A stretch of 64,000 nt of DNA, from contig JAFURQ010000007.1 of the NCBI GenBank assembly GCA_017471825.1, forward strand, positions 62,001 to 126,000, given 5' to 3'. A program made the position numbers and the translations under genes. The stretch is from Clostridia bacterium (GTDB lineage Bacteria; Bacillota; Clostridia; Oscillospirales; CAG-272). Positions 51,015 through 60,757 of this stretch are shown piece after piece (the stretch's first letter is position 1; the number at the start of each line of letters is the position of its first letter). The notes below the pieces were generated by a model, which was not told where the DNA came from, ran no database searches, and saw nothing but the letters and a program-made list of their open reading frames with translations.

Positions 51015-52028
51015 TTACTTTCCTATCGCTCTTTTGATTTTTCTGAAAAACCCTCTCACCGCATTGTCGAAAACCAAGCGGCGAGGCGAATGTATCAAGC
51101 CTCTTACGGTCTTTGAAAGTGCGGGACTCAACGACTCTATCGCGCGCTCCGATTCGGAACACTCCTCAATAAGACGCAAAAGCCGGGGTCTCTGCTCACG
51201 CCTTGCCTCGCTGTCAAGCCTTAACCAAACCTGAGCATAATGATAATAGGCTATACCCAAAATCCTCGCTCCGAGCTCGCGCCCCTCGCTATCAAGAGCG
51301 GCAATGTCCGCATTCATTTTTTCTATAACCGCAAGAAAATCCGTTCCCTTTTTCGCAGAGGTATGCGTCGTTGTGCTTCCCTGCCTGCCTATTCTGTAAT
51401 AGTAGAACGGGCACCGTATCTTTATTGCGCTGACTCCTGAAAGAGTCATAAGCCTGAGCGTGTATTCCTGATCCTCGTAGAAGCAGCCCTCAAGGAAGGA
51501 AATCCCGTTCTCCAAAAGAACCTCTCGTCTGACGAGTCTTATCCACGGCACTATGTCGTACACGCCGTGCTCGAGCGCCTGCCGCGCAAATTCCCTTACG
51601 TCTACTCGCTCGTTCTCCGAGGGTATCCGTCTGAAGCCTTCGTCGCTCTCGATTCTCTCCTTCTCGTTGAGTATATCGCCAACGACTATATCCGCGTCGC
51701 TTTTAATAGCCGCACCGTAAAGAATTTCACACGCATCGGGGGTTATGTAGTCATCGGAATCAACAAAGAGGATATACTCGCCGCTTGCCACACTCATTCC
51801 GAGATTGCGCGCCGAGCTCTGTCCGCCGTTTTCCTTGCAGAGATAGGTTATGCTCTCGTGCCTTTGTGCATATTCCTTACAAATATCTCCGCTGTCGTCG
51901 GTGGACCCGTCGTTCACCAGAATTATCTGACAGCCGTCGAGCGTTTGTCCCACGAGCGTATCAAGGCACTCGCGCAGATAGTCGCGCACGTTGTAGACGG
52001 GCACTATTATTGAAACCTTGACCTGCAT
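51015..52028 (-). CDS. Glycosyltransferase family 2
   Basis: The 337-residue GT-A protein has VSIIVPVYNVRDYLRECLDTL, LVNDGSTDDS and LFVDSDDYIT. It is similar in layout to the GT2 at 48718 but not a recent copy. It starts after a hairpin-SD cassette. Confidence 0.91.
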   Translation of the reverse strand: MQVKVSIIVPVYNVRDYLRECLDTLVGQTLDGCQIILVNDGSTDDSGDICKEYAQRHESITYLCKENGGQSSARNLGMSVASGEYILFVDSDDYITPDACEILYGAAIKSDADIVVGDILNEKERIESDEGFRRIPSENERVDVREFARQALEHGVYDIVPWIRLVRREVLLENGISFLEGCFYEDQEYTLRLMTLSGVSAIKIRCPFYYYRIGRQGSTTTHTSAKKGTDFLAVIEKMNADIAALDSEGRELGARILGIAYYHYAQVWLRLDSEARREQRPRLLRLIEECSESERAIESLSPALSKTVRGLIHSPRRLVFDNAVRGFFRKIKRAIGK

Positions 52029-52058
52029 ATCAATCTCCCTTCCGTCGCCAAAGGCGAC
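52029..52058 (-). repeat. Hairpin-SD cassette before the GT2 gene at 52028
   Basis: GTCGCC-TTT-GGCGAC (52058-52044), then GGAAGGGAGATTGAT, 15 nt, to the ATG at 52028. Confidence 0.82.
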
Positions 52059-52062
52059 CGCA

Positions 52063-53217
52063 CTATTTTATCCAATCGTTTTTTATAACCTCTGCAGGAC
52101 TGCAAACGCCCTCGCTTGCAAAATCTCCCTTGCCCTGCCGCAGTACGTCTACAAGACGGAGAAGCTGTACCGCCGCATTTTCGGCATTCCACACCTCTTT
52201 TACCGTCAGGTATGCCGCCCTGCCGAGCGATTCCGTATATTCGCGGTCGAGAATACACTCCTTCACCGCGGCATACATAGAATCAATATTGGCACATTCG
52301 TATATAACGCCGTTTTTGCCGCTCTGTATCATAAAGGGCGCGGCACCGACACCGTGACTCGATACTACCGCGCACGCGCTGTTCATTCCCTCGTTGACAA
52401 CGGCTCCCCAGCCCTCGTTGTGGTCGCTCGTCACAAGGAGCACGCTTGCGCGCCTCATATACTCTCTCACCTCTGCCTGGGGCAGACTTCCAAGCATATT
52501 AACCTTGCCCGCAAGTCCGTATTCGGAGATTTTCTCCGCAATATCGCCCTCTAGCTCACCCGTACCGATTATATCGAGAGAAAAATCCAATCCCTCATCT
52601 CTCAGCCGAGCGGCGAGGCTCACCGCATCCTTTGTTCTCTTCCAGTCAATGATTCTGCCTACCCAGAGAAGCCGCATTGCCTCTCCCTCTCTCTTTTTTG
52701 CCAAAAGAGCGTCAACGTCCTCATCGAAAATCTCGGGAAAATATCCCCATTTGAATCGCCTTCCGCCAAACGCGGCAATTCTCTCGAAATCATAGCTCGC
52801 ATACGCGCTCGCGCACAGCAAAGCCTTGTTCCTTCCAAATCCGCGCAGAACGTAACGGCAGTAATACTTTATAAATCTCAAAATCCCAACGCGGCTCTGC
52901 TTTTTGAACATCCTCTCGCGGTAGTAAAGCACCAAGACGTCCTTTTTCAAGCCGCAGCCGTATATGTCGACCCCCGTGTCACCGTAAATTATTACGTCGG
53001 CGCCCGAAAGCCTGTCTTTCATCTCCCGTTCGGAAAGCGCTGAGGCATCCACTAAAAACGGATACTCTCTCTCGTCTATCTTCCATCCGAGCCTGATTCT
53101 CTCCTCTGTCATTTTTTCTGTCTGAAAAAACGAAAAATCATCGCAAATCCGACTCATCTCGCGGCAAAACGGTATCTGGTGATGATTGAGATAATTTGAA
53201 ATAAAAACTATTCTCAT
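52063..53217 (-). CDS. Glycosyltransferase family 4
   Basis: The 384-residue GT-B protein begins MRIVFISNYLNHHQIPFC and has LLWVGRIIDWKRTKDAV and the E-x7-E-like NEGWGAVVNEG. A GGAGGGAG ribosome site lies directly before the start, 8 bp after the polymerase gene. Confidence 0.87.
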   Translation of the reverse strand: MRIVFISNYLNHHQIPFCREMSRICDDFSFFQTEKMTEERIRLGWKIDEREYPFLVDASALSEREMKDRLSGADVIIYGDTGVDIYGCGLKKDVLVLYYRERMFKKQSRVGILRFIKYYCRYVLRGFGRNKALLCASAYASYDFERIAAFGGRRFKWGYFPEIFDEDVDALLAKKREGEAMRLLWVGRIIDWKRTKDAVSLAARLRDEGLDFSLDIIGTGELEGDIAEKISEYGLAGKVNMLGSLPQAEVREYMRRASVLLVTSDHNEGWGAVVNEGMNSACAVVSSHGVGAAPFMIQSGKNGVIYECANIDSMYAAVKECILDREYTESLGRAAYLTVKEVWNAENAAVQLLRLVDVLRQGKGDFASEGVCSPAEVIKNDWIK

Positions 53218-53225
53218 TCTCCCTC

Positions 53226-54293
53226 CTACACCTGCCAGAAAAACGTGTATGACGGCGCGTTTCTCACAAGGAGAAATACAAGTGCCGATATACCCGCAAT
53301 ATTAAATACGGCAGACCATACCTCGTTTTTGAAGGACTTTATGATATACGGAATAAATATCATAAGAAATACCGAGAAATACTGCACCGCCCTCATCGCC
53401 GAGGGATTTATCGTCGTAAGCGGCAGAAGTATCGCACCTATTATCATCGCAATATATGCGTTTCTCGCGTCGGGCGTTTTCTCCAGCGCGTCCTCATATA
53501 GCAAAAGACCGACGAAAATCATAATGTAATACAAAAGCGAGAACGTAAGCGCGCCAGCTCCGCTTATAAAGTTGTCGTAGGACTCGTATCCGATGATTCC
53601 CGACAGAAACGTCATCATCGGGCTTCTCAAAAGATACGCCGCCACCATCACGATAACCGACAGCCCCTTCAATAGCGGATTCAGCTTCACGTATCTCAAA
53701 AACGGAAGCACTATCATAGCAATCGCCGATTTGTGTATCGGTATCAGAAGCAGCAATATTATGGCAAACGGCAAAAATTTCTTTTTCTTTATCAGCTCGT
53801 CGCCGATGAAAACACCTATACCCGTTACTATCGTCTGACGAATACCGGTAATTGCAAAAAAGCTGTAGAAAAGCGTCGAAAAAATTATAAAGCTCAAAAG
53901 TGCGTTCGGCGAATTTCTGTATATCCAAATTCCCAGCGGCACCATAAACACTATGGCAACGAAGAACAAGAACACCTGATAATCGGTCGAGAACACCTGA
54001 AACACCTTCTGAAGAAGCGAGTACCCGGGGTCCTTTACGTCCGCCGAGCCGAGAAGCCACGGGATAAAATCGGAGAAAATATCCCCAAAGCTCTCCTTTT
54101 CCACCATCTCAAACATATCCTTGTATCTCTGCGTATCCGCACCGACTCTCGTCGAGCGCAAGCCCGATATCAATATCCATTGAACCGTCGCCTGAACACA
54201 GAAATAAAGCTTTCCGTTTTTAAATTTTTCCGAAAATACAAATACCATATAGCCGAGAATCATCAGGGCTATATTCGTTAAATATACAATCAT
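53226..54293 (-). CDS. EpsG/Wzy-type polysaccharide polymerase
   Basis: The 355-residue protein has about ten helices and the EpsG features SGLRSTRVGADTQRYKDMF and FAITGIRQTIVTGIG. It joins repeat units on the outer face of the membrane. Confidence 0.87.
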   Translation of the reverse strand: MIVYLTNIALMILGYMVFVFSEKFKNGKLYFCVQATVQWILISGLRSTRVGADTQRYKDMFEMVEKESFGDIFSDFIPWLLGSADVKDPGYSLLQKVFQVFSTDYQVFLFFVAIVFMVPLGIWIYRNSPNALLSFIIFSTLFYSFFAITGIRQTIVTGIGVFIGDELIKKKKFLPFAIILLLLIPIHKSAIAMIVLPFLRYVKLNPLLKGLSVIVMVAAYLLRSPMMTFLSGIIGYESYDNFISGAGALTFSLLYYIMIFVGLLLYEDALEKTPDARNAYIAMIIGAILLPLTTINPSAMRAVQYFSVFLMIFIPYIIKSFKNEVWSAVFNIAGISALVFLLVRNAPSYTFFWQV

Positions 54294-54311
54294 TTGATTT
54301 TAAAAATCCCT

Positions 54312-55496
54312 TTATCCTTGACTGTTTTTTATGTAAAGCTCCAAGGTCTTTTTTAATATTTCTTCCTTGTCAAACCCGTGCGAAAACCTGACGCACGCCT
54401 CGGAATATGTGTCCCTTCCGTGCTCCATCACAGCCTTTACCTTCTCGCACACGTCACGCACGTCAAAAGCCTCGGCTACGTATCCGCAGCCCTCTCCCAC
54501 AAGCTCGGGGCAGGCAGTCGAATTATATACCACAACGGGCGTGCCGCAGGCAAGCGCCTCGGTAATCACCTTGCCAAAGCTGTCCTCGCGGGAAAGATGC
54601 ACGTACACGTCCGCATTGCTGTAAAGCCGCGCCATCTCCGCCTTGTCGCTCACGTAAGGAATACTCTGAACGTTCTCAGGGAGCTCTCCTATACCGTCAA
54701 GCCTTCCAACCATGCAAATCCGCGCCCCATCGGGAATAATCTCGGAAAGCCGCAAAACGTCCTTGAATTTCGGCATATCCTTATTCCACGACGCGCTCAC
54801 CGCAAGAATCAGAAAATGATCCCTCGGCTCTCTCTCGCGCGGATAGAACACACCGAGATCAACCCAGTTATATATCCTGTGAATCCTGTTTTTCCCAAGT
54901 ATAGACCTCTCCGCCTCGGATTTTATCCAATCCGAAACGGCAATAACGTCAAGCTTGTCGAAGCCCTCGAATATCTCCCTCTTGTCACGGAGCATTTTTT
55001 TCGTTCGGTCAAAAACGTACGAGGGTATATCCCCACTGAGCTGAGGACATTTTCCGCACTCACTCTGCCAGCGGTCACAGCCGCACGAGGTATAATGTGT
55101 GCATTTTCCCGTGAAAAACCAACAGTCGTGAAGCGTTATCACCGTACCCGTGTTACTTTTTTTGAGATATCTCAAAAGCTTCGGAACGTTCACGTAGTTT
55201 CCGTGAAGGTTGTGTAGATGAACCACGTCGGGCTTATATTCCCGAAGCTCCCGTATGAGCCGTGCCGTAGCATGCGTGGAGTAATACCCCGCCAACCCGA
55301 AAATACGTGCAAAAAGCGAATGAAGCCTGACTCCGAGCTTGCCCGTCATTCTCACCGCACGAGAGTCGGGGATAGCGCTGTTTCCGTAATATGCGCGGCA
55401 TTCGTAACCGTTCTCGGTGAGATGCTTTGAAATCTCCTCGCAAATCGTGCCGGTGCTTCCTATGCCGTAGGTTGCGTTTATCTGTACTATCTTCAT
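54312..55496 (-). CDS. Glycosyltransferase family 4
   Basis: The 394-residue GT-B protein has VVHLHNLHGNYVN, TLHDCWFFTGKCTHYTSCGC (a Cys-rich acceptor segment seen in WcaC-like enzymes) and the E-x7-E motif EDSFGKVITEALACG. Its ATG overlaps the stop of the preceding gene (ATGA). Confidence 0.9.
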   Translation of the reverse strand: MKIVQINATYGIGSTGTICEEISKHLTENGYECRAYYGNSAIPDSRAVRMTGKLGVRLHSLFARIFGLAGYYSTHATARLIRELREYKPDVVHLHNLHGNYVNVPKLLRYLKKSNTGTVITLHDCWFFTGKCTHYTSCGCDRWQSECGKCPQLSGDIPSYVFDRTKKMLRDKREIFEGFDKLDVIAVSDWIKSEAERSILGKNRIHRIYNWVDLGVFYPREREPRDHFLILAVSASWNKDMPKFKDVLRLSEIIPDGARICMVGRLDGIGELPENVQSIPYVSDKAEMARLYSNADVYVHLSREDSFGKVITEALACGTPVVVYNSTACPELVGEGCGYVAEAFDVRDVCEKVKAVMEHGRDTYSEACVRFSHGFDKEEILKKTLELYIKNSQG

Positions 55497-56797
55497 TCAG
55501 CGCACCTGTATGCACCCTCAACGGCGGAATCAAAGCACGCCTTTATCTTTTCCGCGCTGTGATTCTCCCGTCCGCACAAAGCCGCACCGCCCGCGTATTT
55601 TCTCAATACGTCCGCATCTGTAAGGCTCGCGAGTGCATCCCTTATATTTTCTTTTTCAACAACCGTAATTGCCGACTCCGTATCGGCAAAATAGCGCATC
55701 GGCGCAAGGTCGCCGTTTCCTACCGCCAAAATGCATTTACCGGCAGAAAAATAATCTGTTATCTTCGTAGAGAAGGAAAGCCGTGCCGTAGCATTTTTGC
55801 GGCTTAAATCCTCAACGAACAAAAGCACGTCGGCCTCTGTCTGCAGTCTTATAACCTCACTCGCCGAAATCGGCGGATGAATCCTGCAGGAGCTGTGCCT
55901 ATTTTCACTTAAATATTTTTCCGAAAGCACCGATGCCGTGTATACGTCGAGCACCATTTTCTCGCCCTCGGGGTCAAGCTCCCGAAGCGCCGACGAAACA
56001 GCCGCCAGAGTTCTGTCGCGTCCGATAGAGAGGTTACCCGTGTAAAGAATTTTGATAGGCTTCTTCACCTCGGCGTAGCCGTCTGCCACAGGCTCTCTGT
56101 TGAGCGGCTTCGAGAGCACCTCCGTGCTCAACCCGAAGAATTCGTCCGCCTCCTCCTTCGTTGCGGGAGTTATCGCAAAAAGGGATTTCAGCCTCGCGGA
56201 TATCCTCTTGAGCGATTTGCGCTGGAAAAACCTGTATATCTTATATCCGATGCTACCCGACTGCTTATACGTAAAGGTATCGTCCCAAACGTAGCCCACA
56301 GCACGCGCGCCCGTCCTGTCAAGCACGTACTCTGCAACGCGGTTTTTGTAAATATATCCGTCCATCGAATGAAGCACCACGTCGGGCGCAAAACCGTCAA
56401 GAAATTCATTGAGCTCGTCGGTTTTCCATTTTCCGAGCCACCAAAAAAGCTCTCTCATAAGAAGTAGAAAATAACGTCTTTTTTTCTTCGGCGCGGAATA
56501 TGCCGACACCTCGTTTTTTTCGCTCGCAAGCTCACTGGTCAGAAGCTTGCCCGTTTTTCTCTTTCTTTTGAAAATGCTTTTTATAACCGCACTCTCCGAT
56601 ATACAAAAGCACCTCGGCGCCCTCTCGTCAAGCGCGCCGTCGCGCAGACAAAGATTCGCTATCCTCGCCCCGTCGTAGCCCTCAAGAAGCGATGCCCAGG
56701 TATTAGCCTCACCCCTTGATGCCCAGGGAGTTACGGTTATGACCAATATTTTTATATCTCTATGCACGTCGAAATCTTTAATTTCCCGCTCTGCCAC
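55493..56797 (-). CDS. Glycosyltransferase (GT-B, family uncertain)
   Basis: The 434-residue protein has the GT-B pattern with APDVVLHSMDGYIYKN, ILYTGNLSIGRDRTL and STKITDYFSAGKCILAVG, but lacks a clear E-x7-E. I start at the GTG at 56797, 8 bp after AAGGGAG; ATGs at 56821 and 56815 have no ribosome site. Confidence 0.75.
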   Translation of the reverse strand: MAEREIKDFDVHRDIKILVITVTPWASRGEANTWASLLEGYDGARIANLCLRDGALDERAPRCFCISESAVIKSIFKRKRKTGKLLTSELASEKNEVSAYSAPKKKRRYFLLLMRELFWWLGKWKTDELNEFLDGFAPDVVLHSMDGYIYKNRVAEYVLDRTGARAVGYVWDDTFTYKQSGSIGYKIYRFFQRKSLKRISARLKSLFAITPATKEEADEFFGLSTEVLSKPLNREPVADGYAEVKKPIKILYTGNLSIGRDRTLAAVSSALRELDPEGEKMVLDVYTASVLSEKYLSENRHSSCRIHPPISASEVIRLQTEADVLLFVEDLSRKNATARLSFSTKITDYFSAGKCILAVGNGDLAPMRYFADTESAITVVEKENIRDALASLTDADVLRKYAGGAALCGRENHSAEKIKACFDSAVEGAYRCAE

Positions 56798-56826
56798 AAT
56801 CGCATCTCCCTTCATAAGCATCAGTG

Positions 56827-57942
56827 CTATTTAAACAGCACCCGTGTAAATTCTTCCTTGACTGAGGCAACGGTGTAAGCCGCTGCCTTCCTTTCTGCCT
56901 CTGCGGCAATTTTGCAATAAAGCTCCTTGTCGGAATAAAGAGCCTCGATATATCCGCAAAGCTCCTCTTGGCTGTCGGTTATAAAGCCCGTCACGCCGTT
57001 TTCTATCAGCTCTCTGTGTCCTCGGTTCACGCTCGCAACCACAGGCCGCCCCGTCAGCATCGCCTCAACAATGTTAAACGGCAGACCCTCTCGCTTGCTC
57101 ACAGAGGAAACGACGTCACACGCCCTGACGTATCTCTCAATTTTGGGCTGATAACCCAAAAGCGTTACGTCAGTCTCGAGGCCGAGCTCCGATATAAGCT
57201 CCTCGAGCTCACTGCGAAGCGGCCCGTTTCCAGCGAGCCAAAGCTTAAAGCCCGGTATTTTTTCCTTTATCTTCGGCACGAGCCTTATAAGACTCGCCTG
57301 ATTCTTGTTTTGGTTCAGCTCGCCTGTGCAAAGGCAAACGAAATCGCCCTCGCCGATTCCGAGCTCACGGCGCATCTCGGCTCTTTCTCCCTCGGATACC
57401 GTGTGATGCCTTTCTCCGTTTACTCCCATACCGTGAATCCTGAACGCCACGCCGCCGAATTTTTCGCTCGCAAGACGGTAATCCTCGTCGGTTATGGTGA
57501 CTATCGCATCACATTTTTTTGAGAATATCTTTTCAATCGGATAGTAAATAAGCCAGCTCTTTTTCGGTCCGCCCTTGTAAAAGTGGAAGCCGTGCGCAAT
57601 GTAAACCACACGTGTGCCGCGCTTTCGCGCGCCGATTGCCGCTAAGCGCGTCATTATTCCGCCGACGGGCGTGTTGCAAACGATAATATCGTACCCCTCG
57701 CGATCTATTATTTTCTTCAGCTGCCCCTTCGCGCCGAGATTCTTCGGGCTGAAGGGCGAGCGCCGAAACGGAATATCAAAAAATTTGTCGGCATATTCAA
57801 GCTTGAGCCCGTTTTTCTCCGCAAGGTTATCCCTCGCGGCAACGTGCACCTCGTAGCCCATATCCTTCAGCATCTGAAGATACGGCAGGTGAAACTGACA
57901 TATATGGCTCACCACCGTAGCAGTATAAAGAACCTTTTTCAT
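56827..57942 (-). CDS. Glycosyltransferase family 4
   Basis: The 371-residue protein has the EpsD-like start MKKVLYTATVVSHICQFHLP, YIAHGFHFYKG, LCTGELNQNKNQASLIRL and the motif KREGLPFNIVEAMLTGRP. The ATG at 57942 overlaps the upstream stop codon (ATGA) and has GGAGGAG before it. Confidence 0.92.
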   Translation of the reverse strand: MKKVLYTATVVSHICQFHLPYLQMLKDMGYEVHVAARDNLAEKNGLKLEYADKFFDIPFRRSPFSPKNLGAKGQLKKIIDREGYDIIVCNTPVGGIMTRLAAIGARKRGTRVVYIAHGFHFYKGGPKKSWLIYYPIEKIFSKKCDAIVTITDEDYRLASEKFGGVAFRIHGMGVNGERHHTVSEGERAEMRRELGIGEGDFVCLCTGELNQNKNQASLIRLVPKIKEKIPGFKLWLAGNGPLRSELEELISELGLETDVTLLGYQPKIERYVRACDVVSSVSKREGLPFNIVEAMLTGRPVVASVNRGHRELIENGVTGFITDSQEELCGYIEALYSDKELYCKIAAEAERKAAAYTVASVKEEFTRVLFK

Positions 57943-58838
57943 AGCTCCTCCAGATTCCCGATTATACACTCGAAAATCCTCTTCTCATTTCCCTCTCCAA
58001 CAAAGCTGTTGTGAGGAGTAATTATAACGTTTTCCATATCCCAGAGCGGCGAATCCTCGGACAAGGGCTCCCTCTCGAAGACGTCAAGCGCCGCCCCCGA
58101 AATCACACCGCTACCGAGCGCGGAAATAAGCGCCTCGGTGTCAACCACTCCGCCACGGGCTATATTCACAAGCACCGCACCGCGCTTCGCAGAGGAAAGA
58201 GCCTCTGCATCAATTATATGCCGCGTGTCCTCTGTGTAAGGAAGCGTCAGAATTATCACGTCTGCCGCGGAAACAGCCTCGCAAAGCCTCTGTGTCGGAT
58301 ACATAGCCTCATACAGCCCGTCCTCGCGCACACGCGCATCAACGCCTATAACTCGCGCGCCGAGCGCGCCGAAGCGAGCCGCACACGCTCCGCCAACACT
58401 GCCGCACCCAACTATAAGCACGGTAGAATCGGCAAGCTCTCTTATATTTCTGTTCTTCTCCCATTTGCGCTCCGCACGGCTGCGGGCAAATGCACTCGCC
58501 CCCTTAAACAGGGAAAGCACCGCCCACACCGCATACTCCGCCATAGGCACGTCGTAAACCCCTCTTGCATTCCGAAGAGCTATTCCGTGCTCGCACAGAT
58601 AATCCGCAGGCACGCGGTCAAGCCCCGCACTCGTCAGCTGAACGTATTTAAGCGAGGTGAATTTTTCAATCGGGTGGTAGAGAAAAAGCCCGTTGCAAAT
58701 AACCCCCTCTACCCTGTCGGCAGGTATGGGAAGCTCACCGCGCTCGTCGGGCATATATACGACCTCATTGCCAAGCGCAGAGAGCTCCGCACGGCGCCCG
58801 TCGGTAAGCTTAAGCGCCCCCGTTACAAGCAGGATCAT
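57939..58838 (-). CDS. D-isomer-specific 2-hydroxyacid dehydrogenase
   Basis: The 299-residue protein has the NAD site GCGSVGGACAARFGALG and the catalytic Arg, Glu and His in VNIARGGVVD, DVFEREPL and ITPHNSFVG. It should reduce a 2-keto acid to a D-2-hydroxyacid. Next to an HpcH-type aldolase in a polysaccharide operon, it may supply a lactate- or glycerate-like group for the glycan; this is inference. Both ends overlap neighbours by 4 bp. Confidence 0.88.
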   Translation of the reverse strand: MILLVTGALKLTDGRRAELSALGNEVVYMPDERGELPIPADRVEGVICNGLFLYHPIEKFTSLKYVQLTSAGLDRVPADYLCEHGIALRNARGVYDVPMAEYAVWAVLSLFKGASAFARSRAERKWEKNRNIRELADSTVLIVGCGSVGGACAARFGALGARVIGVDARVREDGLYEAMYPTQRLCEAVSAADVIILTLPYTEDTRHIIDAEALSSAKRGAVLVNIARGGVVDTEALISALGSGVISGAALDVFEREPLSEDSPLWDMENVIITPHNSFVGEGNEKRIFECIIGNLEEL

Positions 58839-59671
58839 ATCTTGCCTCCGTTTATGTCCTTGACTATTGCCTTTATTTCATCTCTGTTTTCGAAGAAGAA
58901 CTTTGCGTGCTCCGCACAGCGCTCCTCAAACTCCCTGATACGTCTTACCTCACTGTTGAATATCGAGGAAATAACCTCAAGGTCGGCGATTTTTTCGGGA
59001 TTGCAGAAGGTGCGCGAGAGAATTACACAGCTCGAACCAAGACGGTAATGCTCCTTGAGAATCATTCGTCCGGGAATCAAGCCCTTTTCGAGCGATGCAA
59101 GACCGCCAAAGCCGTAGGGTATCCCCTTCTCCCTGAATTTCATACAAAGCCTATCCACCGTTCCGTCGGAGAGCACCTCAAACATAAATTTCTTGCCGTA
59201 TCCGATGCTCAGGTCGTTAAGACCTATGAACACCTCGTCTATTCCCTCAATTTCCAGAATCTCGTCAATCCTCTCAACCGCCTCGGGCGTTTCTATCAGA
59301 AGAAGCGTCTTCGCCCTTCTTCCGACGAGTGATACGAACGTCCTCGCCTCCTCGGGAGTCTTGAAGTACGGGAGCATAATAATGTCCGCGCCGTTCTTTA
59401 TTATCGTGTCTATCTCGTCGCTCGAGGAGCAGTATTCCTCGGTAGCCTCGTGTATCGGATTACAGCGCACGAGAAGCTCCGATTTGGAAATAGCCCTGCG
59501 TATATTCGCAATATCCTCGGCGGTATGGCTCGACTTCACTGTGTCGAGCCCTCTCTGACGCTCCGCCTTGCCGATATATTCCATATCGACGAAAATTCTG
59601 TCAACACCCGTCTTTTCGGCTATGCAAGCAATCTCGGGACGGTTGGTTATGTACATCAGCTTTATACACAT
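58835..59671 (-). CDS. HpcH/HpaI aldolase or citrate-lyase-beta family protein
   Basis: The 278-residue TIM-barrel protein has the family's Arg in LLVRCNP, the substrate loop IMLPYFKTPEEA, the metal Glu in LLIETPEAV and the metal Asp in IGLNDLSIGYG. Members cleave or form C-C bonds between pyruvate or acetyl groups and an aldehyde. Here it probably makes or breaks a 2-keto-3-deoxy acid related to glycan building. It is the second gene of the operon. Confidence 0.87.
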   Translation of the reverse strand: MCIKLMYITNRPEIACIAEKTGVDRIFVDMEYIGKAERQRGLDTVKSSHTAEDIANIRRAISKSELLVRCNPIHEATEEYCSSSDEIDTIIKNGADIIMLPYFKTPEEARTFVSLVGRRAKTLLLIETPEAVERIDEILEIEGIDEVFIGLNDLSIGYGKKFMFEVLSDGTVDRLCMKFREKGIPYGFGGLASLEKGLIPGRMILKEHYRLGSSCVILSRTFCNPEKIADLEVISSIFNSEVRRIREFEERCAEHAKFFFENRDEIKAIVKDINGGKI

Positions 59672-59687
59672 ATCTCTATCTCCTCTC

Positions 59688-60377
59688 TTATTCCGTAACG
59701 GCTAACGCCTCGTCATCACTCTCGGCTGACGGCTCCCCTGCGCTTGCGGTATCCGCAACAGCCACAGCGGGCTCCTTAACAACGGTTGCACCGGTGTTTT
59801 CATTGTCCGCATTTGTGAAAACCTTGAACACCGTGAGAAAAAGTATCTTCACGTCAAGCGGAAGCGAAAGATTGTCAACGTACCATACGTTAAGCTCAAT
59901 TCGCTTATTCCACTCAACACCCTTGCGACCGTTGACCTGCGCCCAGCCTGTTATTCCCGGACGCACACAGAACATTCTCTTCTGCTCCTCGGTGTATTCC
60001 TCTATCGGCCACGGGTGATATGTAAGCGGTGGACGCGGCCCGATAAAGCTCATATCGCCCTTCAGAATGTTGATAACCTGAATAATCTCGTCAAGGCTCG
60101 TCGCACGGAGAATTTTTCCGATTCTCGTAACTCTTGCATCTCCCTTGCCCGAATAAACTCCCGAGCCGGTGCCTTCGGCACCCACGCACATCGTCCTGAA
60201 TTTGTATATTTCAAAAACCTTACCGCCGAGTCCTATTCTCTTTTGCTTGAAGACAACGGGACCCTTTGAATCAATCTTTATAAGAAGCGCAATGATAAGC
60301 ATAAACGGCCACGCAACCAACAGGATAAGCGTGGCAAAGAAAATATCAAAAAATCGCTTGAAAAACCGTCCGTACAT
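59688..60377 (-). CDS. Initiating sugar phosphotransferase (priming)
   Basis: The 229-residue protein has one N-terminal membrane helix (about 10-33), then the monotopic phosphoglycosyl transferase core: FKQKRIGLGGKVFEIYKFRTM, TSLDEIIQVINILKGDMSFI, GPRPPL and VRPGITGWAQVNGR. It places a sugar phosphate on undecaprenyl phosphate. The tail (190-229) is rich in Ala, Glu and Ser. It is the first gene of the operon, with GAGGGA before the ATG. Confidence 0.94.
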   Translation of the reverse strand: MYGRFFKRFFDIFFATLILLVAWPFMLIIALLIKIDSKGPVVFKQKRIGLGGKVFEIYKFRTMCVGAEGTGSGVYSGKGDARVTRIGKILRATSLDEIIQVINILKGDMSFIGPRPPLTYHPWPIEEYTEEQKRMFCVRPGITGWAQVNGRKGVEWNKRIELNVWYVDNLSLPLDVKILFLTVFKVFTNADNENTGATVVKEPAVAVADTASAGEPSAESDDEALAVTE

Positions 60378-60446
60378 AAATCCCTCTCAAAAGTAAATTT
60401 AACCTCGTGCGCTATACGCGCTAATAGTTAATAAAAATTTTAAAAA

Positions 60447-60494
60447 AATACGCGTATTCAATATATTATAACACACGCGCAAATAAAAAGTCAA
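60447..60494 (-). promoter_or_regulatory. Promoter of the polysaccharide operon with palindrome at the start site
   Basis: On the minus strand TTGACT (60494-60489), 18 bp and TATAAT (60470-60465). The perfect 12-bp palindrome AATACGCGTATT (60447-60458) lies at the expected start of transcription. The leader is about 80 nt. Confidence 0.78.
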
Positions 60495-60697
60495 GCAATC
60501 CCCCGTGTTTTACTTGAACGAAAAAAGCGCCGTCTTTTTGTGCATTCTTCCACCGTCCCACGGCCGACCGTCTTGCACAACCGTCGTTTTGAAAATAAAT
60601 GTTTACATTTTAAAGGAGTACAAAATTTGCAACAGCACCGCAAAATTTTACACGGATAGGCACTAAATTCTTTTTTTCGTTTTTTTAAAAAAATGTA
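60495..60697. other. Intergenic stretch with no gene
   Basis: Between the polysaccharide promoter and the tRNA-Thr promoter I see no gene, repeat or clear terminator. There are only a few short palindromes and an AAAGGAG followed by a ten-codon frame from a TTG. Confidence 0.6.
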
Positions 60698-60726
60698 TTG
60701 ACAAAACAAAAACTTTTTGCTATAAT
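60698..60726 (+). promoter_or_regulatory. Promoter of tRNA-Thr
   Basis: TTGACA (60698-60703), a 17-bp spacer and TATAAT (60721-60726). Confidence 0.88.
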
Positions 60727-60757
60727 ACCATTGTTCAGCGGAAATATTCGCGAACAT

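Noticed and set aside
36574-60377. Wzz/kinase (CapA/CapB) regulatory module of the polysaccharide locus
   Set aside because: I looked at both ends of the operon and found none; the first gene is the priming transferase.
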